Shown one piece after another: positions 13,131-25,629 of a stretch of DNA of 64,000 nt. The stretch covers positions 210,999 to 274,998 of the forward strand of contig SNVD02006965.1 in NCBI GenBank assembly GCA_013180625.2, given 5' to 3'. The translations under genes were made by a program, and so were the position numbers. The notes below the pieces were generated by a model, which worked only from the letters and a program-made list of their open reading frames with translations, was not told where the DNA came from and ran no database searches. The DNA comes from Boswellia sacra (taxonomy: Eukaryota; Streptophyta; Magnoliopsida; Sapindales; Burseraceae). Each line of letters opens with the position of its first letter. The stretch's first letter is position 1.

Positions 13131-13464
13131 GCAAATTTTGACAGAAATTGCACTATCTCTAAGCTTAGTTCAGATACACATCCCTATTTTAAGTTACATA
13201 ATGCGGTTGACAGCTCCCAAAACAATAAATAACGAAAACATTACAACCTACTTCAACATTCTTGCGCCATTTAGAGAGAGATTAAAAAGAGTTTGTCTTA
13301 CCTTATTGCTCAGTTTCAACTCTACGAGTAAACAATGAGATGAAATGAAACAAAGCTATTAAAGAGTGTTTCGGACAGTAAAGAAATGGAAAGAGTGATG
13401 ATGGTTTGTTTATTTTTCTTTCTTCTTTCTTTTCAATTTTAAGGGGTATTTTGATCATTTTGCA

Positions 13465-13553
13465 AGGTAAGTGTCTATGATATGAAAGTTTTTCATGATT
13501 TATCTAATTTTCACTGCAAACTCCTAATTATGTCTATTTTTTCAATTTTTCTT
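13465..13553. mobile_element. Terminal repeat of the MuDR-like element
   Basis: The stretch from GTGTCTATGATATGAAAG to TGTCTATTTTTTCAATTTTTC is nearly collinear with the right terminal repeat of the MULE at 29719-31294 (GTGTCTATGACATGAAAA to TGTCTATTTTTTCAATTTTC). The MuDR remnant and that non-autonomous element therefore share a terminus and belong to one family. The opposite terminus of the MuDR copy was not found and is presumably lost. Confidence 0.7.
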
Positions 13554-14784
13554 AAATATAAAGACATACAAATTTAAAAAATAAATAAATAAAATTAAAG
13601 CTTTAGTCTTGTCCCTCCTCCGTACAAGATTCTTGGCTTTTCCATCCCAAAGATTTTTTCTTTCCTCCGTAAATTTCTCTCTCCACATTTCTTATATTCG
13701 ACTAGATTATATCACTCTATCTCTATTTTCTTTTCTCTTGTTCTTTCCTACAAATCAAACGGAACATTTATCTTTTAGTTTCAACTTTACATAAGTACCC
13801 GTTTCACTTTCCCCTATCTAATAAAAAATTGAACATTTTGTTCTTCCTTTTTCCTAGTTTTATGACATGTAGTAGACATTAAATAGGCTTAAAAATTGAT
13901 CAGGGAAGAAGAAACAGAGTTGTTGTGTGGTTCACGATCTAAGTTGAACCTTTTTGTTTCTGGATTTAAGTCTGCAAACTCACCCTTTTTGTTTCAAAGT
14001 ATTGGCCAATTGAAAAAGATAAAACAAGAGTTGCATTTATGCTGAAGATACAATGAACGTGAAGAATAAAATAAGAGTTTTTAGGGGGTTTAAATTTTTT
14101 TATAACTTAAAAACCTGTGAAGAAGGATTTTGGAGTAGGAGGGGAGAAATATTGCCAAAGGAAGATGATGTTCAAGATAAAATCGTGGGAAGAAAGATAC
14201 TCAGAGGAGACAAGACAAATCATAAGAAAGAGAAATTATTCTTTAATGTTTTTTTTGTTCGCATTAAATATTTCAGATTTTTTATTTGCTTATCTAGCTA
14301 TCAGATGCAACCAACGGTTGCGATGAACTGGTCTAGATATAAAGAAATAATTTATGTATATCTATTTATTAAAAGGCTTTTTACACTTTTGTACAAGTGC
14401 TAATCCTATGTTTTGAGAAATTCATCGTATATCATTCTTTTGTTAGTTTTATTGTTAGATGATATAATTTTTTCATCCAATTTTACTGTAATTATCAAAA
14501 TACCTTTGACATAAGCTAATTATGGAAATTAACAAACATGTTTTAACTTAATAGAATTCGAACGCATGCCCTAGAAGACGTAGTCTTTTACATTACCTCC
14601 ATGCCAACTATTAATTTTAAGATAACATTCATAAAATAATTTATTTATTCTTCAACTTGATAGTAAAAAAAAAAAAAAAGAAAGACCCAGAATTACCATC
14701 GAATCCTCCCCTCTATCACCCTCTCAGTCGCACACCACCCTCTCTCCTTGTCAAGACAGTTGTTTCCACTCCACTAGCAACAAC
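13554..14784. other. Intergenic, no gene recognised
   Basis: A pyrimidine-rich stretch (13600-13800) and AT-rich sequence without domains. An A-rich tract with a run of about 14 A lies near 14666. The short frame at 14657-14784 is interrupted by the following hAT-like insertion and has no recognisable product. Confidence 0.45.
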
Positions 14785-15378
14785 CAGGGACGGAGCAACA
14801 TTAGGACGAGTGGGGGTAATTGCCCACATGAGTCCAATGTGACCACTAATTTTTCTTTAATTATAATTGTATATAAATCATTGTTTAAACATGTAAATCG
14901 ATCATTTTTTTCAATAAATTATACGAAATTAAATTGTTTTGTATAAACTACTTATCTTATTTAACGCTAACTTTTATGTTATGGACAAAAAGTTATAGAA
15001 GTATAACATAATATATCTTTTTATTTAATCATTTCATAATATTTGTCTTTTATATTTAATGAAAACTTTATAAAATTTTGACTCTCATCAACCTGTTTGA
15101 TAATAATTTTTTTCTTTTATCTTGGATATATTTTTTTCTTTTTTAATTTGAAAATCTCTATATATAAATCTTTTTTTATGTATCAAAAGAAATTTAATAA
15201 GATCTGATATCAGGATATAAATGAAAATATAACATAACATTTTTTAAATATAAAATTAAAGAAAACTATAAAGCTATTAAGTAAATGTAAAGATTCAATG
15301 TGTATATTACATATTAATTATCTTGTTCTATTTTATTTAAGTTGCCCCCACTAATGTAATTTTTTGGCTCCGTCCCTG
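14785..15378. mobile_element. hAT-like MITE (CAGGGACGGAGC family)
   Basis: The ends are inverted: left CAGGGACGGAGCAACATTAG, right ending GGCTCCGTCCCTG. The perfect 8-bp direct repeat GCAACAAC flanks the element (14777-14784 and 15379-15386), the length expected for hAT transposition. The 594-bp interior is AT-rich and noncoding, so it would have moved using a transposase supplied elsewhere. Confidence 0.92.
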
Positions 15379-15386
15379 GCAACAAC

Positions 15387-16361
15387 CACACCTATACCCA
15401 CAGCACCAGTGTTGGATTTGTAAGTTGAAATCGAGTTTTATGAATTATGATTTAAGGTTTCATGATTTACAATTTTAGATTTGAAAAACATCATTACTTT
15501 CAAATGAGTAAATTAAAGCTAAAGCTAAGCAAGTTAAGTAAAGAAGTAGCCAAGGGCGGACTCCGATAGCCTTTTTGCGAAGGCAGGAGTTGGTGGTGGG
15601 GGCGAGCTTGGTAACTAAGTTGGTGGGTGGTCAAGGAAAATCAGGATATCATTGTCTGGGTGGGCATGAAGGGATTTGGGTGAGAAGGGTTGTGGATTCT
15701 CATAGAAAGCAAAGAGTGACAAAAAGAGAGAGAAAGAAAGAGAAAAAAGAAAGAAGGAGAGACAAGAGGCAAAAGAAAAGAGAAAAAAGAAAACGACAAA
15801 GGAAGAAGAAGAAAGGAGAGAGAGAAAAAGAAAAGGAGCAAGAAGAAATATTAAAAGAATACATAGTTAAATGACCATTATAATCTTCAATAATCAACTT
15901 ATTAACATCTATTTAAGGGCTAAACTAATAGAAGGGTGGTTCATGATAAATTTATCAAAATGTAGGGTTGGTGCTTATAAAAAAGTGCAAAAAGTATTTT
16001 TTTTGGTAAAATTAAGGCAAAATGTAAGGGTAGTTTGTGAAATTTTCTCATATATATGGTTTTGATAAGGGATAATATCTCTAACTACCCTAAGTTTTGG
16101 CGTAAGATCACTACAAAAGGTACTATCATATTTGTATCATTGTAGTCTTTAAAGTTTACGTATTTTTATCATACAGACTCAGTTGACGAAATATGTTCAT
16201 TTCTTTACAAATTAAAGTTTAAGAAGGCTTTTTTACCTTTATCTTCTTCAACTTCAATCCCTATTCTCAAACCATTGAAACCTTAATTTCCTTCCATTTT
16301 TATTTTTTCTGAGTTGATAAGAAAACTTGCTTTGTTAAACCAAATTCTTCCGCCTCCTTAA
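15387..16361. other. Intergenic with long purine tract
   Basis: Bases 15712-15850 of the plus strand are almost pure A/G (GAAA/GAGA runs). ORFs there on both strands are low-complexity artefacts. Flanking sequence is AT-rich with no recognised gene. Confidence 0.6.
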
Positions 16362-18238
16362 TGTTGGAACCTAGATCAAATTTGTTCAGATTAATGAAGC
16401 AAAAATAACTTTGTGACTAGGATTTAGCGAATATAGGCTTTCAAAATTTTTCATGCTTTCTCACCGCTTTGATTCCCAAGTATTTCTGAATATCAACTAA
16501 ACAACACTTGTGGGAGTGTATATTGACTAAGGTTTAATCAATGAACACAAAAGAAAGAAGTTAGGAGGTTAGGCAGCTCAAACGTGACCCTTACTAGTGC
16601 CCTGAGGCGTTTTGTGTTTTGGCTCAGGGTAGGAGGCCTGAGGTTGACACAATATCGAAGGCAGGGGGTGTCCACATGTTTTTTATCCTATGTCCTCTAA
16701 GGGCTTTGATTGAAACCCGAGTTGTTTGTATACCTCCCTTGTTTTCTTGTTAAATTGTAATTTTGAACTTAGTATTTAATTAAGATTCTTTCAATCCTAA
16801 TATAGATCTAATTGGACTTCTATTTTAATTAGGTTTCTACAAACCTAACATAAATCTAATTGGACTCTTATATATTTGAGTCCAACTTACATAACTACAA
16901 GGCCTCTTTAATTCTAAATTAAACTCTTAATTAAACTCTTAATTAATTAAATCAAATTTAATTAACATGCCCAATAATTCTGATAGCTCAATAGCCTAAT
17001 AACTTATTTAATTAATCTTATTAATTAAATATCAAACCCATTAGCTTATTTATTTAATTAAACTCTTTTAATTAAATAACAAACCCATTTACATTTTACA
17101 TATTTAATTTAATATTTGAAATTTTATTCTCACTAAAATCTCAATTAAATTAAATAATTATTTCCTATAAGTTAGTCTCATGTTCATATGATTTAATAAG
17201 TCACTCAGGAGACCTTTATGGATATATATTATAAGCCCCAATAAGTTTGACTCAGTATCTTGTTATCTCATAATTATAGTGGATCCCATTTGTTAACTTT
17301 AATCTATTTTATTATAAGTTCAAAGCTGCACTCTTGAATTAAATATTATTTACAAAAAGCTTAATTATTTAATCTGATTGAATTATTTCTTTAAGCCCTT
17401 TCTATTGAGCAGTAGGTTTAAATAACTACCCTTTATAGAATATCAATAATTGGAGCTTGGTATAAATTACTGTTTTATCTCTCTAATTACATCTTAAACC
17501 TTTAATATCAGTTTTACACCATGTAATTTGAGATTTATTCAAATAAATTTTAGTTTAATGAATAACCTTTCATTACACACTTGGCCAAAATTCAATCACT
17601 TAAAACCTTGTAAACCATTAAAGTGGTTTTTTGCAATTCCTTAGGAGTCATGATCTCCATATTTATAGTATAGTGTCTACTAATATACAAATTTTACAAT
17701 TTCAACTAGCCAAGGTATTGACCTTCATTCAAATCTTACTTTTTATTCTAGTCAAATACCATACCCTACTTATTGAAGGTAATATTCACTTAGGATTTAA
17801 GTAGGAATGCCTTTAGTGCTCGATTGTGGTAATTTACATTCAATCACGGTATTTCCAGCAAATGTATAATTCTGTGTCATCTTGTTCAATGCATTTATAA
17901 ACTTCTTTGTCCTGAAGTCTTCATTTCAAATAATTAGAGACTCACTATTTTCCCATTGAAGATAAACCATACAACAACCTTATCCAAACAAAGTGTTCAA
18001 CTTTTGTTTATAAGTTATCAACTAATTTTGAGTTATGATAAAATTTTATGTCTCAATATATATTCTCTATATATATATATAAAATTTTTATCAATAGATA
18101 AGCTTTGGATCCTTTAGATATTGATACAATCATATTTGAGTAAAATAAATAATAATTATATTATTTATTAAAAATCTTTCTACAAATTTATATAAAATAT
18201 CCGTTGCTCTGATGACACATATGAAACACCTAACACTA
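16362..18238. mobile_element. Possible old LTR-like segment
   Basis: The stretch starts TGTTGGAACC and ends CACCTAACA, giving TG...CA termini. Near its right end is CCGTTGCTCTGATGACACA, whose complement resembles a TGGTATCAGAGC-type primer-binding site. It is long, AT-rich and noncoding. The flanking five bases (CTTAA and CTACA) do not match well, so the boundaries and even the class are tentative. Confidence 0.25.
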
Positions 18239-19392
18239 CAATTATTGCTCCAATTGCAATAATTATTGATAATTTTTTTCTATAACAAAAAGTAGAAGCG
18301 CTTCTCGTGACGTAATTGAAAAGAGTTAACTGGTGCAATTGGGCTCTGGTTCTAGATTGTAGAGTCCCATTTAGGCTGCTTCTACTGATGATCCTAATTT
18401 CTTGGATGTTAAATCTAGCAAAATGGGTTATTTATTCTACTGAGGGACGGCCTCATTACTTCTGGGTTTTTTCTATTACTTCTTTTTGGTATGAGAGAGA
18501 AACAATTAAAAGGCTTTAATTATCTTGAATCGTCTAAAGAGTGATGAAGAAGTGGAAGGTCTTTCGAATAGGAGAGACAAATATGGATCAATACATCATT
18601 TGGTTCTTATAAAGGTTTTCTTTTTCTTTTTTCATTTTGATTTGGATTACTGAGTCAGTGTTTTTGGACGCGCGACTTTTAGGTTGATGGCCACTATGTT
18701 CAAGTTTCTTTATCTTCTTAATGGTGTGGCTCTTGGATTAGATTGTTTGTGGCTTTTGTAATGTCTTCCCATATGAAATATGGCTTAAGAGTAGAGTAGT
18801 CCTGGTCGTGGTTTTCAGCTAGTGTGGGTTAGTGACTGTTAATGGGTTGAAGTTCCATGTTGAAATTATTTAGAATTTTGATTCAAAATTGTTTAAAAAT
18901 TTTGGGTTGCAATTGTTCCGTATGAAAAATCAATTTCATCCTCGTTTATTAGAGTAAGAATTGGCAAAAACAGTTAATTAGATCTAAATGATCAAATAAC
19001 AAAACTTTGAGGATCGAAGAGATATGAATATAATAGTATATTTTTTTAGTGGTATTACGCCAATCCAAACCGTGAAATTATCTTGTCTTGGTAAAATGGG
19101 CCGCCTTCAAAATCAACTGCTGCATTTACTAGGGAATGGTATTAGTTGGACTGGTACTCATGGTTTGGTTGACCTTGGATTTGTAACCGTGCAAGCTACT
19201 AGACTTGGAAAATCCGCTGTAAATTGTAATACCAGAGCAATACAACCAAAACTGATGGCTTAATTAATGAAACTTTGAATCACGGAAAAGCAAACCACTG
19301 CCAGCAGTTGCACAGGCGCTTACAAAACCAATGGCTGGCTTAATACTATCAATGGGCTGGGCTACTTCTCCTCTCATTTTCTTCTCTAAAGT
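18239..19392. other. Intergenic, no gene recognised
   Basis: Short ORFs at 18316-18519 and 19024-19263 show no recognisable domain. Several TGGGCT/TGGGCC-type motifs near 19350 may belong to the promoter of the next small ORF. Confidence 0.4.
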
Positions 19393-19400
19393 TATAAATA
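19393..19400 (+). promoter_or_regulatory. TATA box of small ORF
   Basis: TATAAATA lies 76 bp before the ATG at 19476, a plausible plant core-promoter spacing with a short leader. GGGCTGGGCTAC (about 19353) upstream resembles plant site II (TGGGCY) elements. Confidence 0.45.
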
Positions 19401-20843
19401 CCATAACTGAACCACAACCACAGTCAATTCATTCACAATTCGGCATTCGTCAGCCTACATCTTAATTTGCTTTTTATGGCTTCGCTTGTACTTCTCTTGT
19501 CTGAACTCCTCCGTCTCCAAAATCCAAGTTCAGCTCATGTAGAAACAATACTATATGCTTATTCTTCCCCTACATATTCTGCTACTGCTACTGCTACCGC
19601 TACCCAGAGCCTACTCAAAAATACCGACTTTGATCCAGCGGAAGAGGAACATCTGCCTGAATCAAGGGTTTGTGTTGACATCGTCTGGCCATAGATGTCC
19701 AAGACTCAACCTTCTTCTTCTATTGTATTGTATATAAATGTGTGATTGCAAACCAGATTCAGATTCAGATGGAGTTGATGAAATTCAATCACTGCCATCG
19801 TCATCGTCTGCCTTATCTTCTCTACTATCTTTTTTCCTTAATTTCTTATTATTATTATTATTTTTCTGGGTGCTTTTGTTGTCTGGACATCTTTATTTAA
19901 GAAGGTCTTTATGCTGTTCAGTCGGCGCGTCAATTCTTTGTATTTCAACTACGATACGACGTCGTATGACAATCAAATTATTATTCCATGGATTTTTTGG
20001 GTGAATAAAAATAAAAATATTTTAATGAATGATACGTTTATTTATTTAACCAACAACAAGGGCAATTCTAAGAAAAGGGCAATTCTAAGAAATAATTTGA
20101 TATGATATAAATTTATTATATAAAAAAATAGAAAATAAATTAAATAGATTTTAATAAGTAAGTTGAGATTTACTTATTTAACAACATTCATTCAATGATT
20201 TTCTGTTAAATCAATCAAATAATACATATTAAACTATATAATTTAATTATAAACTTATAATTACTCAATCAATAATTATGTAACATAACAAATCCAAATT
20301 AATTCGGTAAATAAAGTTTGTAAATTCTATTAATTATTTATTAACTCAATAGATTAACGATAAAGATAAAGTGGGAACATAAGACACACTCCAATGAGAT
20401 GGTGCTGAAGTATTTCTTGGCAATTTGTAGCCTTCAAGTCCCCGGACCTATGAAAGGATGCAATAATGGATGATGACTCTGCAATGATAAGACGACCCAA
20501 CGACTGAGAATAACGCTGAGAAGACCTACCAATTAAATGACATATAAAGTAACTAACCTTCACTATTGTTTTTTTTAGCTAATGAAATAATCGAAATGCT
20601 ATCTTGCCCATCTTTTCAAGAATTTGAGTTGTAATTTTAGTGTTTTAAAACTTTGCTGCAATGACTAGAAAATCTTTGATCTGTTATATGCTAGCAGCCT
20701 CTGCATCATGATTTCAAAATTATTATTTTTTTGTGAACAAAATTTTTAGTTACGGAGAAAAAAAGCATAGAACGATATTAAGTAGTCAGACTTAATTTTG
20801 AAATATTAGATATTGTGTACGGTAAAAAACTTTCCTTCTAAAT
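19400..20843 (+). repeat. Duplicated segment, copy A (paired with 44670-59400)
   Basis: The segment matches region B in order. 19490-19780 pairs with 44675-44733 plus 47309-47520. 19780-19895 pairs with about 48528-48640. 19905-20840 pairs with 58485-59400, with shared stretches such as TTCTTTGTATTTCAACTAC and CTTCAAGTCCC. Copy A is compact, while copy B carries several large insertions. The match stops at about 20843, where the truncated copia gag begins. Confidence 0.8.
19476..19694 (+). CDS. Small ORF, 72 aa, hypothetical (copy A)
   Basis: ATG at 19476 follows a TATA box, and the frame ends at TAG 19692-19694. The product begins MASLVLLLSELL (hydrophobic, signal-like), has a Ser/Ala/Thr-rich middle and ends with an acidic DPAEEEHLPESRVCVDIVWP. 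I know no family for it. Its main support is a second copy at 44670-47441 that keeps the same frame and C-terminus (ESRVCVDIAWP) despite base differences, though that copy lost the ATG and was split by an LTR element. It could be a real small gene or an exon fragment. It lies in the tandemly duplicated unit next to the ABHD11-like gene. Confidence 0.4.
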   Translation: MASLVLLLSELLRLQNPSSAHVETILYAYSSPTYSATATATATQSLLKNTDFDPAEEEHLPESRVCVDIVWP

Positions 20844-21683
20844 TTTTTCTTTGCAGGTTTTACAAAATTTTTTAGCATCAAAGTTCTCGGAATTTTTTTT
20901 CTTGAGATTTTTCTTCATATATTTAACAAAATTCTTTATCAAATGAGCAAGTTCATTATGGGAATCATCAAGATTGCTGTAATCTTTTTCTTCTTTTTTT
21001 AAATAAGAAATAAAGGCAATACTCTTTTTCTTCCTTCTTGACTTTAAACCTATCTCATATGCTTGAAGAGACCTAATCAATTCATCAACTCGCAACGATT
21101 TCACATTGTTGCTTTTTTTGATAACTGTGACCTTAGGCTGAAAATTTTCTGGTAAAGATCTAAGTATTTTACCAACAATTTTAGCCTCAGTATATTCCTC
21201 ACCAAGCATATAACCAGAGTTAGTAATTTCACAAAGTCTAGTATGAAATTCACTAATGGTTTCTTCTTCATGCATAACTAAGTTTTCAAATTTAGAAGTC
21301 AAAGTAAGCAACTTAGATTCTTTAACCCTTTGAGTACCTTCATTCTTTACCTCAAGGATATCCCAAGCTTCTTTTGCGATGGTGCATTTTGAAATTAACC
21401 TGAACTGTTGAAGGTTGACAGTATTAAAAATTGCATTGATGCCTTTAGAATTCCATCCAGCTAATCGATATTCTGCTTCGCTCCACTCATTCTGTGGTTT
21501 CTCAATCTGCTGCCCAGCGTCATTGGCTTTTGTTGGGGGTATCCAGCCATGAACAATGCTTGTCCATACTCCTCCATCAATTGATTTGATGAAAGCCCTC
21601 ATCTTGACTTTCCAATAACCATAGTTTGTATCTTCAAGTAACGGTGGTTGAGTGACCGATCCTCCTGTCTAAAATCCTTCCAT
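20843..21683 (-). pseudogene. SIRE-like copia gag, 3'-truncated
   Basis: From ATG 21681-21683 the frame has a stop three codons after MEGF-, then runs as an ORF from 21602 to the truncation. Visible blocks are a DUF4219-like N-terminus (LLEDTNYGYWKVKMRAFIKS), the UBN2-type gag body (QFRLISKCTIAKEAWDILE and LVMHEEETISEFHTRLCEI) and a Lys-rich tail. The zinc knuckle present in the sister copy (25572-23716) is missing, because the sequence breaks at 20843 into the duplicated host segment. It lies directly downstream of the LTR at 21742-22670 and its primer-binding site. Confidence 0.8.
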
Positions 21684-21741
21684 ATCTGCAAAAAAAATCT
21701 GATCTACACTAGTATGTTAGTGTACCTGCTCTGATACCAAT

Positions 21742-22670
21742 TGTTGGGTTTTGCAGCGTATGGAAGTTACGAATAATATAACAGAAAACTGTAATATAAA
21801 TCGGAACAGGAATTTTACGTGGTTCAGTTATAACCAACCTACATCCACGGGCAATAAGAGTTGCAATCTACTATGTTGTATATGTTTACACTCGACTTAG
21901 GACTCTTTATAGTGGTAGACACCCGCTCACTCACTAACCTAATATATGTAAACTTGATCAACCCCGATCACAACCATAGTCCTTCATACACTCTTCTGAC
22001 GTTGCTCTTTCTGTCACGATTATCTCAACAACACGCTGTTAAGAATAACATAACACCCGTAACTGCTACAGACCCGTAACTGGTATAGACACATGTGATT
22101 ACTCAACTCCCTCAAGCTCACACGACCTATAACAATTAACCAAAGCCTAAAGCTTTATACAAGACATAAGAAACAAATAAAAAACGCACTCAAACTTGCT
22201 CTTGATTGCTCTCTCTCAATTTGCGTTGAATGCCTTGAATGTCTTGAATTTCAACTCACACAACATACCACATAATCAGCATACCCTATTATATAGAAAT
22301 AACTTTGTATATATAGTGGTATGCCTGGACAAAATCTCCTAAAAATCCTGTAAAAATTCTAATCAAAATCATATTAGGATTAGGAGAAATAAAATAGGAA
22401 GATATACAATTAAACTCCTAAAGGAATTAAGACAAATAAATATTCTCCTATTCTAATAATGATACCATATCAAACTATGATACCATATCCAAACTTATTC
22501 CTATTCAACTAGGATTCCAAATCCAAACTTATCCTAGTTTAATTAAAATTCTCCTAATACAAAACATATATATAAAATAAATGAGATTAGGAAAATATCC
22601 ATATTTAATGTTTTTATCACATGATGACAAAATACTTATGTGCAATACACATGCACGTCTAGAACCAACA
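21742..22670 (-). mobile_element. Copia LTR (929 bp), inner copy
   Basis: Read on the minus strand it starts TGTTGGTTCTAGACG at 22670 and ends CAAAACCCAACA at 21742. A primer-binding site follows (TTGGTATCAGAGCAGG, initiator-tRNA-Met type). It is the same length as, and by eye about 97% identical to, the LTR at 25630-26558. On its upstream side a polypurine tract (CCAAAGGGGGAGAT, about 22671-22684) abuts it, as for a 3' LTR. It therefore serves both as 3' LTR of the element to its right and as 5' LTR of the truncated element to its left. Confidence 0.92.
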
Positions 22671-23715
22671 ATCTCCCCCTTTGGCATCTTGTGATGAAAA
22701 CATCTAAATGTTGAAAAAAAATGCGTGAGTACATGTAATGCAACTAAAATGAGACACTTAAACAAAGACTATAATGACAACCTATGAAAAACAAAGAAAC
22801 TACAATGACAACCTATAAAAAACAAAGAAATAACCAAATAACACAAAAAACATCCATACTTCTCCCCCTTGTTTTCTGAACAAGTGCCAAAGTATAAAAG
22901 AAAAAATTAAAATGATAAACAAAACTCCCCCTGACTGAATGTTCAACTCTTTAAATTGTATATAAAAGTGAAAAAAAAATTTAAAAACCAAGAAACTAAT
23001 TAAATCAAGTACTCCTACAACTGAGCAAACTCCCCCTCAAATCAATTTTGCTGACCTGGAACTTTTTGACACATCAGAATACACTTAAGAGGATCAAACT
23101 GAGTCAGACATATAGCACTGATCATAAGTTATAAAAACCATAACTGAAAACAGTCGAAATTACTTAACATAAATATCTAGACATCATATAATCTTTTATA
23201 ACCAAGTATGTATCCGAGCTGTAGATAACCATCAAGCATAAATATTATTTTTTCATTTTATCCAGTTGAGTGATCAACTTAAACATGCTTCTTACACACA
23301 CAAAAGTTAATCTCAATGTGAATTTTCTGAATTAATACAGTAGCTTTCACACATGTATAGAGGTAGCCCTTTTTATTTGAGTGAATGACCTCAACATATT
23401 TCTAAGATACATTGAAGTTACTCTCAATGGATAGCTTTCACACATCATATACTGGTAGCCCTCTCTGTATTTGACATGAAATTACCAGCAAAATTATACC
23501 AATAAAACAGCTCAAGCATGCTTTAATTAGAAATAGACTAATGATGCGACAGATATAAACAACATAACTGAACACTGTTATAATTCAAGTAACTGCCAAG
23601 TGCCAATGTTTTTTCTCAGTTTTTCAAACCTCAGTGCATCTTAGTGCTTTATATAAACATGTCAACTAGATGATTTTCAGATGAGACATACTCAGTGCAG
23701 ATAATCTTTGATTCA
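22671..23715 (-). mobile_element. 3' noncoding region of the copia element with repeated polypurine tracts
   Basis: There is no coding sequence. On the minus strand several GGGGGAG tracts occur (about 22674, 22864, 22924 and 23031), the last of them bordering the LTR. Multiple tracts of this kind are typical of SIRE/Maximus-type elements. The pol genes (protease, integrase, RT) that should precede this region are missing, so this copy is internally deleted. Confidence 0.7.
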
Positions 23716-25572
23716 CTAAGTTTCTAAACAACACGTTTTGCCATCACTTGTGTGATTGAAAATTTTCAAACACTTTTCATTTCCTATCACATGTTTAGAA
23801 CAAACACAATCATCATTTGAAGAAACATTAAGTGCAGCAACTTTGCAATGAGTTTCATGTTTCTTAACCCAAACCTGTCGTGTCTTATGTGATTGTCTAA
23901 ACTGACTTGCCTTTTTCTTCAAAAAATTTTGTAATTTATAGCACCTAGGTCTAATGTGACCTTTAACACCACAAAAATAGCAAGTAGGAACAAATTTTCT
24001 TACCTTTTCTGGATTTGAAATGAAAGAACTCATTGGGGAAGCAAAATCAGTCATATCTTTAAAGCTTGAGTTAGTAGTGTTACCGGAATTTGAAGCTTTA
24101 ACAAACACTGTCTTTGATGTTGAAGCACCATTCGTTTTATCATACCCCAGCCCATGTTTGATGGAGTTATCACGACCTAAACTCAGAATTTGATCAAGCT
24201 TTGCTGAGCCTATCTTGAGTTGATTAATGCACTTGTTTGCCTCATCTAATTCTGCAGAAATTTTCTGGATAAATACTGTCTTGTCTGTCATAACAGCTTC
24301 CAGTTTTATGATTTTTTCATCTGCAGATGCTATTTCACTCTTGAGCACTTCTTGTTCATTCTGAAGAGTTTTGATCTATACTTTCTGCTTCTCCCACATC
24401 TTATATAGTGTATTATACGCCTCCTGAAGTTCTCCATAGTATTCAACATCCTTCTTAGCATCTGACTCCTCAATGTCTGATCTGTTATGTTCTATTACGT
24501 TAGACACAACAGCTTCAATTATGTCAGACGTAACTATTTACTTTTTATCTGAAATAGTCCCATTGAATGCTAAAAAATTGTTGGAGTTGTCTTCATCTGT
24601 TTCTGAGTCATCATCACTCCATGTTGCACACAAACTCTTTTTCTTCTTATAATTAGGACACTCAGTTTAAATGTGCCCAAATCCATTGCATTCATAACAT
24701 TGAATACCTTTTCTCTCAAGCTTCTCTTGTTTTTTCTTTGCAGGTTCTTTAGGAAATTTTTTAGCATCAAAGTTCTCAGAATTTTTCTTCTTGAGATTTT
24801 TCTTCATATATTTGACAAAATTCCTTGTCAAATGAGCAAGTTCATCATCGGAATCATCAAGATTGCTGTCATCTTTTTCTTCTTTTTCTAAAGAAGCAAT
24901 AAAGACAATACTCTTTTCCTTCCTTCTTGACTTTAAACCCATCTCATATGCTTGAAGAAACCCAATCAATTTATCAACTCGCAATGATTTCACATTGTTG
25001 CTTTCTTCGATAGCTGTGACCTTAAGCTGAAAATTTTCTGGTAAAGATCTAAGTATCTTGCCAACAATTTTAGCCTCAGTATATTCCTCACCAAGCATAT
25101 AAGCAGAGTTAGTAATTTCACAAAGTCTAGTATGAAATTCACTACTGGTTTCTTCTTCATGCATAACTAAGTTTTCAAATTTAGAAGTCAAAGTAAGCAA
25201 CTTAGATTCTTTAACCCTTTAAGTACCTTCATTCTTTATCTCAAGGATATCCCAAGCTTCTTTTGCGACGGTACACTTTGAAATTAACCCGAACTGTTGA
25301 AAGTTGACAGCATTAAAAATTGCATTGATGCCCTTAGAATTCCATCCAGCTAATCGATATTCTACTTCGCTCCACTCATTCTGTGGTTTCTCAATCTGCT
25401 GCCCAGCGTCATTGGCTTTTGTTGGGGGTGTCCAGCCATGAACAATGCTTGTCCACACTCTTTCATCAATTGATTTGATGAAAGCCCTCATCTTGACTTT
25501 CCAATAAGCATAGTTTGTATCTTCAAGTAACGGTGGTTGAGTGACCGATCCTCCTGCTCGAAATCCTTCCAT
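23716..25572 (-). pseudogene. SIRE-like copia gag pseudogene with two zinc knuckles
   Basis: One frame runs from ATG 25572 to the stop at 23716, broken by stops at about 25219, 24667, 24537 and 24376. Order: DUF4219-like start (LLEDTNYAYWKVKMRAFIKS); UBN2 gag body (GLISKCTVAKEAWDILE and MHEEETSSEFHTRLCEI); Lys-rich linker; first CCHC knuckle (CYECNGFGHI, followed by the stop); a coiled-coil-like Glu/Lys segment (24400-24200); second CCHC knuckle (CYFCGVKGHIRPRCYK, about 23975-23930). The second knuckle of GHIRPxCYK type is characteristic of SIRE/Maximus copia gag. No pol follows. Confidence 0.88.
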
Positions 25573-25629
25573 ATCTGGAAAAAAATCTGATCTACACTAG
25601 TATGTCAGTGTACCTGCTCTGATACCAAT

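Noticed and set aside
15641..15897. Lys/Arg/Glu-rich and Phe/Leu/Ser-rich ORFs
   Set aside because: Both come from the purine tract at 15712-15850; low complexity.
15930..16130. Two back-to-back MULE-like ends (CAAAATGTAAGGGTAG and GGGATAATATCTCTAA)
   Set aside because: They resemble the GGGATATTT ends of the MULE at 5272, but no partner ends or target duplications were found.
21861..22079. 72-aa ORF repeated at 25749-25967
   Set aside because: Both lie inside the two copia LTRs at the same place; noncoding LTR sequence.
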